Of a stretch of DNA of 64,000 bases, positions 25,885-35,600 are shown piece by piece. Within the stretch, counting starts at the first letter, position 1. The number at the start of each line of letters is the position of its first letter. Where the stretch lies: the NCBI GenBank assembly GCA_004294225.1, contig REBA01000009.1:83614-147613 (forward strand), written 5' to 3'. The notes below the pieces were generated by a model. The model was given only the letters and a program-made list of their open reading frames with translations, had not been told where the DNA came from and did no database searches. A program made the translations under genes and the position numbers. The DNA is from Cytophagales bacterium. GTDB lineage: Bacteria; Bacteroidota; Bacteroidia; Cytophagales; Cytophagaceae.

Positions 25885-27168
25885 TTATAAACCGGAAGCA
25901 GAAGAATTAGTTCCTCTCTCATTAATTAGCATTTGACGAATTTTTTGTGCTCTGTAGAATGAGATTGGCTCTAAAGCTGCACCCGAGAGAAGCCTCGCTT
26001 CTGCGACTAAAGACCTTACATCTGTTCTATAAGCGTTTTGAAGAATTTCTTGTGCGGTTACTACATCATTGTTTAGTTGAGCATTTTCAAGTGCTTTCCT
26101 ATCTATAATTAAAGCCTGAGCATAAGCTATCATAATTGCTTCTACAGATTGCAAAAGGTCTTCTAAGGGGTCTTTAATGTTATGGCTAGCATCAATCATC
26201 CAACCTAGTTCTGGATTTTTTACTTCTGAACTAGTCATTCCATCTACCAATTCATTAAATATTAGGAATAATTGATAGGGTTTGATAGAACCTACAGTCA
26301 AATCATCGTCACTATATTTAGAATCGTTGAAGTGGAAGCCTCCCAATTTGCCTTCCATCATAAGACGGGATACTATTTGTTCTATGTTTGCATTAGGTAG
26401 GTGATGTCCCAAATCTACAAGGCAGCTTGCTTTGCTTCCTAATTTCTGTGCAAATAGTAAAGAACTTCCCCAGTCAGAAACTACAGACGAATAAAAAGCA
26501 GGTTCGTAGGCTTTATGCTCTGTGAAGATAGACCAGTCTGATGGTAGTGCGGCATAAATTTCTTTTAATGAATCTAATGTTCTTTCAAAAGCCCTTCTGA
26601 AATGTTGTTGCCCAGGAAATGAAGATCCGTCTGCCAACCATACCGTAAGCGATTTTGAACCTAAAGCTTGCCCTTGTTTGATTACTTCTATATTATGCTC
26701 TATGGCTTGTTTTCTAGCATTAGCATCGGTATTGCTTAGGGAGCCAAACTTGTAGGAAAACTTTTGATTTTTTTGATCTTGAAACGTATTAGAGTTGACA
26801 GCATCAAACTTTAATCCGAAAGAGGCTGCTAAATTTTTGATTTTATTGGCATCTGAGGGTATATCCCATGGAATATGAAGCGATATAGCACCACTTGACT
26901 GATTGATGGAATGCAATAAACCTACATCTTCTATTTTTTGTTCAAGAGTAGAGGGTTCTCCTCCACCAGCAAATCTTCCGAATCTTGTTCCTCCCGTACC
27001 TAAAGCCCAACTAGGAATAGCAACCTGAAACTCTTGTATCTTTTTTATTATAGCATTTACTTCAATGCTTGATTCAGATAAAGTAGTATTTAATAATTCA
27101 TACTTCTTTTTATGGCTAACAAGCTTAGACGAGTTATGGTTTTCAATGCTTTCTTTTGAAATAATCAT
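25885..27168 (-). CDS. rhaI: L-rhamnose isomerase (RhaI type, TIM barrel)
   Basis: 427 residues of the xylose-isomerase-like TIM-barrel fold, distinct from Escherichia coli RhaA. Metal- and substrate-site blocks are recognisable: TVWLADGSSFPGQQHFRRAF, FTEHKAYEPAFYSSVVSDWG, LVDLGHHLPNANIEQIV and GGFHFNDSKYSDDDLTVGS (each within the family pattern). It converts L-rhamnose to L-rhamnulose. It is first in the minus-strand operon, followed by the kinase, and divergent from the aldolase fusion with 254 bases between the two ATG codons; a -7 box at 27266-27273 probably serves it. Confidence 0.9.
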   Translation of the reverse strand: MIISKESIENHNSSKLVSHKKKYELLNTTLSESSIEVNAIIKKIQEFQVAIPSWALGTGGTRFGRFAGGGEPSTLEQKIEDVGLLHSINQSSGAISLHIPWDIPSDANKIKNLAASFGLKFDAVNSNTFQDQKNQKFSYKFGSLSNTDANARKQAIEHNIEVIKQGQALGSKSLTVWLADGSSFPGQQHFRRAFERTLDSLKEIYAALPSDWSIFTEHKAYEPAFYSSVVSDWGSSLLFAQKLGSKASCLVDLGHHLPNANIEQIVSRLMMEGKLGGFHFNDSKYSDDDLTVGSIKPYQLFLIFNELVDGMTSSEVKNPELGWMIDASHNIKDPLEDLLQSVEAIMIAYAQALIIDRKALENAQLNNDVVTAQEILQNAYRTDVRSLVAEARLLSGAALEPISFYRAQKIRQMLINERGTNSSASGL

Positions 27169-27265
27169 GTGATAGGTATATAATTGTTGATATTAGGTTA
27201 GTTAATTTTATTAATTACAAATATTTGCTTCTGCTAAATGAGGACTTATGGACATTAAAATTTTA

Positions 27266-27273
27266 CAAAAATA
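27266..27273 (-). promoter_or_regulatory. Predicted -7 element for the rhaI operon
   Basis: Minus-strand reading TATTTTTG fits TAnnTTTG, about 97 bases above the rhaI ATG. No clear -33 box, so modest confidence. The divergent -7 box for the fusion gene is at 27388-27395; the 114 bases between are the natural place for a shared operator, though I see no convincing palindrome there. Confidence 0.35.
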
Positions 27274-27387
27274 TTAGAATTATATTAGATTATTATATAG
27301 AAGTAATATTATTGAGTAAAAAAATAAAAAAAATCGTACATATTTGTCTTTAATCGAATAAAATTTAAAAAGCATTCATTTGTTTTT

Positions 27388-27395
27388 TAAATTTG
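27388..27395 (+). promoter_or_regulatory. Predicted -7 element for the rhamnulose-1-phosphate aldolase/dehydrogenase gene
   Basis: TAAATTTG, an exact TAnnTTTG match, with TTTA at 27364-27367 as a weak -33 partner. It ends 27 bases before the ATG at 27423. It overlaps the TTG that an ORF finder would take as the start, which supports the downstream ATG. Confidence 0.55.
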
Positions 27396-27422
27396 TCAAA
27401 TTTTAACAATAAAAATAAAATC

Positions 27423-29561
27423 ATGGAAGTATCTGAGAAATTAAAGCACGAAAAGAAATCTGCTTACAAATATGTAAACTACCTTTGGGATGAAGAAAAA
27501 GCTAAAAGTTTTGGAAGCGACGAAGTAGGCTTGTTTATATATCGTTCTAATCTTTTGGGGGCTGATTTAAGGTTGACTAATTATGCTGGTGGCAATACCA
27601 GTTGTAAAATAAAAGATAAAGATCCATTAACTGGTCAAATGGTAGATGTGATGTGGGTAAAAGGTTCAGGAGGTGATATTGGCACCTTGAAGAAAAGTGG
27701 CTGTGCAGCCTTGTACTTAGAGCGTTTGCATAATTTAAAAAAAATATACAGAGGCTTACAATTTGAAGATGAAATGGTAGAATTATTTAACCATTGTATT
27801 TTCGACCTAGGTTCTAAAGCACCTTCTATTGATACTCCTCTACATGCTTTTTTACCTTTTAATCATGTTGATCACTTACACCCAGATGCTTTGATAGCTA
27901 TTGCAGCCGCTAAAGATGGAGAGAAAATTACTAAAGAACTTTTTGAAGGAAAACTAGCTTGGGTAGCATGGCAAAAACCAGGTTTTGACTTAGGTTTGCA
28001 ACTAGAAAAAGCCTTAGCTGAAAATCCTGGAATTACAGGAATTGTTCTTGGCGGACATGGGCTTTTTACTTGGGGTGATACTTCTTATGATTCCTATATC
28101 AATACATTGAATACTATAGAAAAAGCTTCTGAATACCTTGAAGCCAATTATGGTAAGAAAAAACCAACTTTCGGAGGTACTAAGATTGAATCTTTGCCCA
28201 AAGAAAAAAGAGAAGAAAAAGCTTCAGAATTACTCCCTATTTTGAGAGGTCTTGCCTCTTCTTATAATAGAATGATTGGGCATTTTACAGACGATGAAAG
28301 AGTCTTAGAATTCATTAATAGCAATGATTTATCTACTTTAGGCCCTAAAGGAACTAGTTGCCCAGATCACTTCTTAAGAACTAAAATTTGTCCACTTATT
28401 TTAGATCTAAAACCTGAAGAAGATGTTAATTCACCTGAAGTACTAGCTAAATTGAATCAACAATTTGTAACCTACAGAGCAGGTTACAAAGCTTACTATG
28501 ATAGATGCAAACACGATAATAGCCCAGCTATGCGTGACCCAAATCCAGTAATCATACTTTATCCTGGAGTAGGTATGTTTGCATTTTCTAAAGACAAACA
28601 AACGACAAGAGTATCTAGTGAATTTTATATCAATGCAATTAATGTGATGAAAGGTGCAGAAGCCATCTCTACCTATCAAGGACTTCCTGAGCAAGAAGCT
28701 TTCAACATAGAATATTGGTTGCTTGAAGAAGCTAAGCTTCAACGCATGCCTAAAGAAAAACCATTATCTAGAAAAATAGCTATCGTAACAGGAGCTGGAG
28801 GAGGTATTGGTAAAGCAATTGCCAAAAAACTTGCTGATGAAGGTGCTGTAGTAGTGCTTACTGATATTAATTCAGACTTTTTAAATGAGGCAAAAGAAGA
28901 GTTTGTAAAATTATACTCTAAAGACAATGTAAGCACTGCTATACTTGATGTAACTAAAGCAGACCAAATCAAAGCTGCCTTTAAAACCGCTACTTTGGCT
29001 TTTGGGGGCGTTGATATTGTTGTAAACTGTGCAGGACTTGCGATATCTAAACCTCTAGATGAAACTACAGAGCAAGACTGGGATTTGCTTCAAAATGTAC
29101 TTGTAAAAGCACAATTCATGATGAGTCAATCAGGGGTAAGTATCATGAGAAAACAAAAACTAGGTGGTGATATCAGTAATATAGCTAGTAAAAATGGACT
29201 CGTTTCGGGACCTAATAATGTTGCTTATGGAACATCTAAAGCCGCTCAGATACATATGAGCAGACTTCTTGCTGCAGAACTAGGGAAAGATAAAATTAGG
29301 GTAAACGTAGTCAATCCAGATGCAGTAATTGGTGGTAGTAAAATTTGGGAAGGCAAATGGGCAGAAGGAAGAGCTAAAGCCTATGGCATAAAAGTAGAAG
29401 AACTACCAGCTTATTATGCTTCTAGAACCTTATTGAATGAGATTATTTCTGCTGAAGATATAGCGAATGGTGTGTTTGCTTTTGTGGGTGGTCATCTAAG
29501 CAAATCTACTGGAAATATATTAAATGTCGATGGAGGTGTAGCGGCAAGTTTTGTTAGATAA
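27423..29561 (+). CDS. rhaEW: Bifunctional rhamnulose-1-phosphate aldolase / short-chain dehydrogenase
   Basis: 712 residues from the ATG at 27423. N-terminal half (about 30-430): class II aldolase of the RhaD/FucA fold, with zinc-binding His blocks HAFLPFNHVDHLHPDA and GGHGLFTWGD. C-terminal half (about 440-712): short-chain dehydrogenase with NAD-binding VTGAGGGIGKAIAKKL, NCAGLA, and the catalytic Ser...YGTSK motif. The aldolase cleaves L-rhamnulose-1-phosphate to dihydroxyacetone phosphate and L-lactaldehyde; the dehydrogenase is expected to oxidise the aldehyde to L-lactate, as shown for RhaEW-type enzymes. It is divergent from rhaI and ends at a perfect terminator. Confidence 0.9.
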   Translation: MEVSEKLKHEKKSAYKYVNYLWDEEKAKSFGSDEVGLFIYRSNLLGADLRLTNYAGGNTSCKIKDKDPLTGQMVDVMWVKGSGGDIGTLKKSGCAALYLERLHNLKKIYRGLQFEDEMVELFNHCIFDLGSKAPSIDTPLHAFLPFNHVDHLHPDALIAIAAAKDGEKITKELFEGKLAWVAWQKPGFDLGLQLEKALAENPGITGIVLGGHGLFTWGDTSYDSYINTLNTIEKASEYLEANYGKKKPTFGGTKIESLPKEKREEKASELLPILRGLASSYNRMIGHFTDDERVLEFINSNDLSTLGPKGTSCPDHFLRTKICPLILDLKPEEDVNSPEVLAKLNQQFVTYRAGYKAYYDRCKHDNSPAMRDPNPVIILYPGVGMFAFSKDKQTTRVSSEFYINAINVMKGAEAISTYQGLPEQEAFNIEYWLLEEAKLQRMPKEKPLSRKIAIVTGAGGGIGKAIAKKLADEGAVVVLTDINSDFLNEAKEEFVKLYSKDNVSTAILDVTKADQIKAAFKTATLAFGGVDIVVNCAGLAISKPLDETTEQDWDLLQNVLVKAQFMMSQSGVSIMRKQKLGGDISNIASKNGLVSGPNNVAYGTSKAAQIHMSRLLAAELGKDKIRVNVVNPDAVIGGSKIWEGKWAEGRAKAYGIKVEELPAYYASRTLLNEIISAEDIANGVFAFVGGHLSKSTGNILNVDGGVAASFVR

Positions 29562-29579
29562 AACTATTATTTTATAAAT

Positions 29580-29613
29580 AAGAAAGCCCATCAAATTTTT
29601 GATGGGCTTTCTT
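29580..29613 (+). terminator. Intrinsic terminator after the aldolase/dehydrogenase gene
   Basis: A perfect 16-bp inverted repeat, 29580-29595 against 29598-29613, core AAGCCCATC / GATGGGCTT, lies 18 bases beyond the stop. Confidence 0.85.
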
Positions 29614-29679
29614 ATGATTTTTTTCCAAAGATTAGTATTTTCTATTATTGAAAGCTATGAATAATTTAGAATTATTTCC

Positions 29680-30921
29680 TTAGTTAAATTGTTTTAAAAA
29701 CCTCAATCTAGCCAACATCGGGGGATGAGAATAATGGAAAAATACATATGCTGGATGAGGGGTAAGATTACTTAAATTGTTTGCAGATAATTTTTTTAAA
29801 GCTTCTTGTAAGGGTTGAGCACCATAGGTGGTAGCGGCGTATTCATCGGCTTCATATTCATTTTTTCTTGAGAAATAATTCATGGCTATTCCTATCAAGT
29901 GAGATAATGGTGAGAACAATATTCCAAAAGCAATTAGGTTAATATGGACAACCAAGTCGTTTGCTCCAAAAGCCTTAGATATTTCTTGATTAAATATTAG
30001 TTTGGAAAGTATAAAAAGCATAAACCCTATTTGAAGAATAGATAAAGTATATCCCCAAATGATGTGTTTCTTTTTATAATGACCAACTTCGTGAGCTAAT
30101 ACTGCTACCAATTCTTCTTCACTATGATTATTGATTAGTGTATCATATAGAACTATTTTTTTCTTGCTACCCATTCCACTAAAAAAGGCATTGGCTTTAG
30201 CACTTCTTTTTGAACCATCTAAAACAAAAATATTGTCTAAAGGGAAATTGATTTTTTTGCTATAGGTTTCTATGGCTGTCTTTAAACTACCATTTTCAAG
30301 TGGCTTTAGTTTATTGAAAAGGGGCATGATTACTGAAGTATAAAACATATTAACTAGTAAAATAAAAATACCAGCTACTACCCAAAAATAAAACCAGAAA
30401 TTCTCACCAATGCCAAGGATAAGCCATAGCAGAAAGTAAAGCAAAATACCACCTATCACTATAGCCAAGGCGTATCCCTTTATTTTGTCTAAAACATATG
30501 TTTTAGGAGATGTTTTGTTGAACCCAAATTTCTCTTCTATAACAAAAGTCTTGTAGATAGAGAAGGGTAAACTAATGATATCTGAAGCGAGAAATAAAAT
30601 TCCAAAATAAGCCAATGCCATAATGATATTATTACTAATAAGTGGACTTAACCATTCGTTTAATAGACCAAAGCCACCACTGAAAAGCATGATTAATGTA
30701 GCAATAAAGCTAAAGGAAGATTGAATGAAGTCAAATTTAGCATTCACCTTATGGTATTCTTGAGATTTTTTAAATTGCTCATCGTCATATATTCCTTTTA
30801 GTTCATCGGGGAGTTGCTCTTTCTGATAAGTTAGATTCAAGTAGTCCATGGTTTGGTCTAGTAAAAAATCAAAAGCAACTAGAAATATAATAATGATAAA
30901 AAGCAATTGTGAAGTCAGCAT
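29680..30921 (-). CDS. M48-family membrane metalloprotease (Ste24/CAAX protease-like)
   Basis: 413 residues, inner-membrane zinc protease. The HEXXH motif is in AVLAHEVGHYKKKH (about H277, E278, H281) and the third ligand is the Glu of NEYEADEYAA near 356. Several membrane helices surround it (about 5-22, 65-85, 98-125, 148-195, 285-340), as in eukaryotic Ste24. In bacteria such enzymes are linked to membrane-protein quality control; CAAX processing is not implied. It starts 22 bases after hldD on the same strand, so they share a transcript. Confidence 0.92.
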   Translation of the reverse strand: MLTSQLLFIIIIFLVAFDFLLDQTMDYLNLTYQKEQLPDELKGIYDDEQFKKSQEYHKVNAKFDFIQSSFSFIATLIMLFSGGFGLLNEWLSPLISNNIIMALAYFGILFLASDIISLPFSIYKTFVIEEKFGFNKTSPKTYVLDKIKGYALAIVIGGILLYFLLWLILGIGENFWFYFWVVAGIFILLVNMFYTSVIMPLFNKLKPLENGSLKTAIETYSKKINFPLDNIFVLDGSKRSAKANAFFSGMGSKKKIVLYDTLINNHSEEELVAVLAHEVGHYKKKHIIWGYTLSILQIGFMLFILSKLIFNQEISKAFGANDLVVHINLIAFGILFSPLSHLIGIAMNYFSRKNEYEADEYAATTYGAQPLQEALKKLSANNLSNLTPHPAYVFFHYSHPPMLARLRFLKQFN

Positions 30922-30943
30922 GAATTTAGTGATAAATTAAAGG

Positions 30944-31909
30944 TTAATAATAATTGGTGTTGATAAGGTAGTTTCTTACATAGTCTTGAACACCTTCTTC
31001 TAGAGAATGGAAATCTCTATGATAGCCAATTTTTTTGAGTTTGTCCATATTGGCTTGAGTGTAGTATTGATATTTATCTCTGATGTCAATAGGAGTAGGG
31101 ATAAAGGAAATTTCTTCAGTTTTTTCAAGTGCTTTGAAAGTGTTTTTTACTAAGTCAAGAAAAGTTCTAGCCACACCGCTACCAAGGTTGTATATCCCAG
31201 AATCTTTGCGATGATGCATTAAGAAGATGATGACTTCAATCAAATCTTTGACATAAATAAAATCTCTCATTTGCTCACCGTCTTTGAAATCTGGGTGGTG
31301 AGATTGAAACAATTTCATGCTGGCTGTTTTTTGAATTTGGTGAAAGGCATGAAATATCACTGATGCCATTCTTCCTTTATGGAATTCATTGGGACCATAA
31401 ACATTGAAGAATTTCAAACCTGCCCAGAAGAAAGGTTTTTCTGTTTGCTGCAATGCCCATATATCGAATTCATTCTTAGAATCGCCATAGGGGTTTAGTG
31501 GTTTGAGTTGTGGGATAATTGATTCATTGTCATCATAACCCAATTCCCCGAGCCCATAGGTGGCCGCTGAGGAGGCATATACTAAGGGTATTTGGTATTC
31601 TATACAAACTTTCCATATCTTTTTGGAATACGCTACATTAAGCTCGTCAAAAATAGACTTGTCAAATTCTGTAGTATCTGTTCGTGCACCAATATGAAAG
31701 ATAAATTCTACCAAGGTACTGTTCTTCTCCAACCATTTAAAAAAATATTTTCTATCTACTTTTTCTTTTATTTTTTTTCCTTCTAGGTTTTTATTTTTTT
31801 CTGGAGAAGAAAAATCATCTACAGCAATTATGTAATTAAATTTATCGGCATTTAGTCTACTGATAAGACAACTGCCAATGAATCCCGCTGCTCCTGTTAC
31901 TATAATCAT
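30944..31909 (-). CDS. hldD: ADP-L-glycero-D-manno-heptose 6-epimerase
   Basis: NAD(P)-dependent extended short-chain dehydrogenase that epimerises ADP-heptose for the lipopolysaccharide inner core. 321 residues. Nucleotide-binding VTGAAGFIGSCL at the N-terminus; SSAATYG and YGDSKNEFD supply the Ser-Tyr-Lys catalytic set; FNVYGPNEFHKGRMASV is characteristic of HldD as opposed to UDP-glucose epimerases. It implies heptose in the outer-membrane polysaccharide. The Ste24-like protease gene follows after 22 bases. Confidence 0.9.
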   Translation of the reverse strand: MIIVTGAAGFIGSCLISRLNADKFNYIIAVDDFSSPEKNKNLEGKKIKEKVDRKYFFKWLEKNSTLVEFIFHIGARTDTTEFDKSIFDELNVAYSKKIWKVCIEYQIPLVYASSAATYGLGELGYDDNESIIPQLKPLNPYGDSKNEFDIWALQQTEKPFFWAGLKFFNVYGPNEFHKGRMASVIFHAFHQIQKTASMKLFQSHHPDFKDGEQMRDFIYVKDLIEVIIFLMHHRKDSGIYNLGSGVARTFLDLVKNTFKALEKTEEISFIPTPIDIRDKYQYYTQANMDKLKKIGYHRDFHSLEEGVQDYVRNYLINTNYY

Positions 31910-32034
31910 TTCTATAAAATTATTTTATAATCAGTAAAGGTATAAAAATATTGAATATGTTTACATTCAATATTTAGCAGAGTTTGATTAGTAAAGCATC
32001 TGAGTATTTTAGATGGAAATATTTATTCCTTGAT

Positions 32035-32042
32035 TATATTTG
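32035..32042 (+). promoter_or_regulatory. Predicted -7 element for the QueD-like gene
   Basis: TATATTTG fits TAnnTTTG and lies 43 bases before the ATG at 32086. No good -33 box at the right distance. Confidence 0.45.
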
Positions 32043-32085
32043 CAACAAAATTTGTTAATAGAAAACTTGACCAGTACAGTTGATT

Positions 32086-32505
32086 ATGATTTATATATGT
32101 AGAAAAGAACATTTTAATGCTGCCCACAAACTTTATAATCCTCAGTGGACAGAAGAAAAGAATATAGAAGTTTTCGGGCCATGTTGTAATGCTAATTGGC
32201 ATGGTCATAATTTTGAGCTGATTGTTACTGTAAAAGGCAATCCTGACCCTGAAACTGGATTTGTAATTGACCTTAAGAAATTGAGTAAATTAATTCGTGC
32301 CAATGTAATTGAAAAGTTGGACCACAAAAACTTAAATGTAGATGTAGATTTTATGCTTGGCAAAATGGCAAGCACAGAGCATCTTGCCATCGAAATTTGG
32401 AAAATCCTCGATCCTTTGATATCAGCGGTATCCAAGGCTAAATTGCATTGCGTAACCCTTTATGAAACTCCTAGAAACTTTGTAGAATATTATGGTGAAG
32501 AATAG
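32086..32505 (+). CDS. 6-pyruvoyltetrahydropterin synthase / 6-carboxytetrahydropterin synthase family (QueD-like)
   Basis: 139 residues from the ATG at 32086; the frame extends two codons further to a TTG only. Zinc ligands: H14 in HFNAAH and H39/H41 in NWHGHNF. A CC pair at 33-34 supplies the catalytic Cys position with the spacing of the eukaryotic-type PTPS pattern (C-x4-HGH). LDHKNLN and STEHLAIEIW complete the family signature. It may act in queuosine synthesis (QueD) or in tetrahydropterin synthesis; no other queuosine gene lies in the window to decide. A terminator follows at 32554. Confidence 0.9.
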   Translation: MIYICRKEHFNAAHKLYNPQWTEEKNIEVFGPCCNANWHGHNFELIVTVKGNPDPETGFVIDLKKLSKLIRANVIEKLDHKNLNVDVDFMLGKMASTEHLAIEIWKILDPLISAVSKAKLHCVTLYETPRNFVEYYGEE

Positions 32506-32553
32506 TTGAGAAGGTTAATTTTTTGTTTTCTTCACTTATTTTTTAATCATTTG

Positions 32554-32587
32554 AGCAATATTTAATTTTTTAAATGTTGCTTTTTTT
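32554..32587 (+). terminator. Intrinsic terminator after the QueD-like gene
   Basis: AGCAATATTTA / TAAATGTTGCT (one G-U-type mismatch) followed by eight T. Confidence 0.8.
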
Positions 32588-32685
32588 ATCTATTTATAAC
32601 CAAAAAAATTAAGCTTCGTAATTGCATCATAAGCAATTGTAAAATCTGTTTTGTTGTCTCTATTTTTATCAATTAAAGATTATTT

Positions 32686-35600
32686 ATGCGTTTTTTTTAC
32701 TATGTTCTAATCATTATTCTAGCATTAAAGCTTAATATTGGCGTTCTTTTTGCAAAATCTGGAACTGAAAATATCGATTATTATTCCAAAGTAGAACTTG
32801 AATACCAAAAAGGAAATTATATCGAAGCACTTGATATTAGTGAGAAATACTTAAAAGAAATTGAAAACTTAGTAGGTAAAAAACATTTTATATATGCAAG
32901 ATTGGCTTTTCAAAATGCTAAGATAAATGATGCTTTAGGTGATTTAAGTAATTACAAGAAGAAATTGTCTGAAGCTAGAAAAAGTTTACAGCTCTCAGAT
33001 AAGAAAGATGTAAAATCTCATGCTGAAGCATTATTGTCAGGGGCTGATTGTTTTATTGACTTTGGAGATTATGCCAATGCTCATAATTTATTACTCGATT
33101 CAAAATTATTGTCTGAAGCTAAATATTCCGCAACCGAGGAACATTATATAGATAAAGTAAAATTAAAATATGCAGAGGTATTACTTTCAGAAGGATTTAT
33201 TAACAAGGCATTACCTTTAGTAAATAAATCTTTAGACTATAGAAATAAAAGAGATGTTAGAAAAGATATAGTAAAGAATGAAAAAACAGGAGTAGAAAGC
33301 AAAGTAGTTCTATCTAGTGAAGAAAGGTTGAATAGGAAAAGAGATATTGCAGATGCTATTAATCTACTAATCAGAATTTACATTGCCAATGGCAAATTAG
33401 CCCAAGCTGATTCTTTGGTAGAAGCTACTACAGAATGGGTTGATGCGGTATTGAGTAAAAAAGACATTACTTATATCAAATACATGATGTTGGATGGACA
33501 ATTGTTAGAATTGGCTGAAGATACAGAACTTGCTGCTGATGTATATGATAAAGCGATGAAGAGTTATAAAAAAATAAAAACACTCAAATCAAACAAACCC
33601 AATAAAACTATACTTGATATTTTCGAGAAGCAAGTTGCTGCCACTAGATTTGATAATCCTGATAGGGCTTCAAGTCTGACCAAGAAAATGAAAAATCAAA
33701 TTATTAGTGCTTATGGAGAGGAAAATCAATATATAAGTAAAATATATCTTACAGAAGTAATCGAACTAATGTTGGAACAAAATTATGCTTCCGCAGATAC
33801 TATGCTTAGGAAGTTGCTTCAAAACAAGAAGATTTATCCAATTGATAACCTTATAAAAGCTAAAGCACTTGATTTGTTACTTGATATTCAAGTAGAGTTA
33901 AATAAATTCAAAGAAGCCGAAAATACGCTACAACAAATTGTCTCTATAAAAAGAAAGTATTACTCTCCCAATGCACCAGCACTTCATCTCAACTATCTCG
34001 ACTTAGCCAATTTCAAAGTAGTTTATTCTAATCAATTTAAAGAGGTAGATACTTTGTTTACCAATGGTTTGAAAGTAATAGAAGAAGAAGTTCCTCCTTC
34101 TTATCCTTCGTATTTTACTTATCATTACAAATATGCCAAATACTTATACTATTCAGACCGTCTTCAAGAAGCAGAAAAATACTTGTCAATTGTGGCAGAT
34201 AATGTAAGATTAGAGTTTGGTAAAAATTCTAAAGAGTTTTGCGAAGCATTATGTCAGTTATCCAATGCCCAAACAGATAATGGAAATTATGCTGGAGCAA
34301 TAGGAAATTTAGAATTAGCAAGTGAAGCACTCAATAACGCCCCTCAGAAATCAGAGGCAGATAGAGTGGGTTTAATAGAACAATATGTTCACTATTATAC
34401 CACAATTGGTGATTTTGAGGAAGTGCAAGCACAAGCTAAAAAGGCAGGGCGCATCATTAATAAAAAAGATAAGTTTCAGCTAGAATATTCTGGAGCAATA
34501 GAGAAAAATATAGAGTTGAAAATAAATCAAGGTTATTATCAAGAAGCAGAGGAGGAGGTAACAGCTCTTCTTGAAAATTATACCAATGCACTCGGTAAGG
34601 ACAATAAAAAGCTTGCTTCATGCTTAGATTTGGCTTCTAGAATAGAAGAAGTTTTTGGTCATTTCTCTAAAGGCGAAGAATACGCTCAAAAGTCTGCCGA
34701 GATTACTAGGTTGAATTTTGGAGATAGTTCATTGGTTCATATGCAAAGCTTGAATCATTTGGTTCAAATATATATTGCTACACATGAATATGAATTAGCA
34801 GAAAAAATAGCAAACCAAATAGTAAATATCTACAGAAAGAAATTAGAAAAAAAACATATTCTTCTTGCCCAAGGCCTGAATACATTAGCTCACATAAAAG
34901 TAATTAGGAACAAAACAAGTCCCGTTACGGAGAATTACTTTAAAGAGGCACTTCAAATTATTGAATCAACATTAAGCAAAGCCCATCCCAAATATGCAGA
35001 AGTATTAACTAACTACGCACAATTAAAAATTGATTTCAAAGATTTTCAATCAGCAGAGAAACTTCTCAACGAAGCACATCAGGTATATCTAAACAAGTTT
35101 GGAGAAGGCAATATACATAGTATTCATAGCTTTTTTGTATTAGGAAATCTCCATAGTTATCGAAGAAATTTTGACGCTGCAAAAAAAGAATTTCTTAAAG
35201 CAAGAACCCTCACCAATAAAGTATTTGGAAAGGAACATCCAATGTATGTAAATGCTTTAAGCAAAGAAATTCAGATGGAATATGCCCTAGGCAATATCAA
35301 ACAAGCAGCAAAAGACTTCGAGGAAGTAGCCAATATTAATCTAGCATTCATCAGTAATTACTTTGAAGGACTAACAGAAAGAGATAAAAACATACAGAAT
35401 GCTAGAATAAAAAGTGATTTTGAGTTTTTTTATAACATAGTTGCCAAATTAGGCAAAGAAGACCCTAGTCTAGTCGCTAAAGCCTATAATTATGTCTTAG
35501 CTTCAAAATCGATGTTGCTTAATTCAAACATCAAAACCAAAACACGTATCTACGAGAGCAAAGACACTGTTTTGATTAAAAAATATCAAGATTGGGTAAG

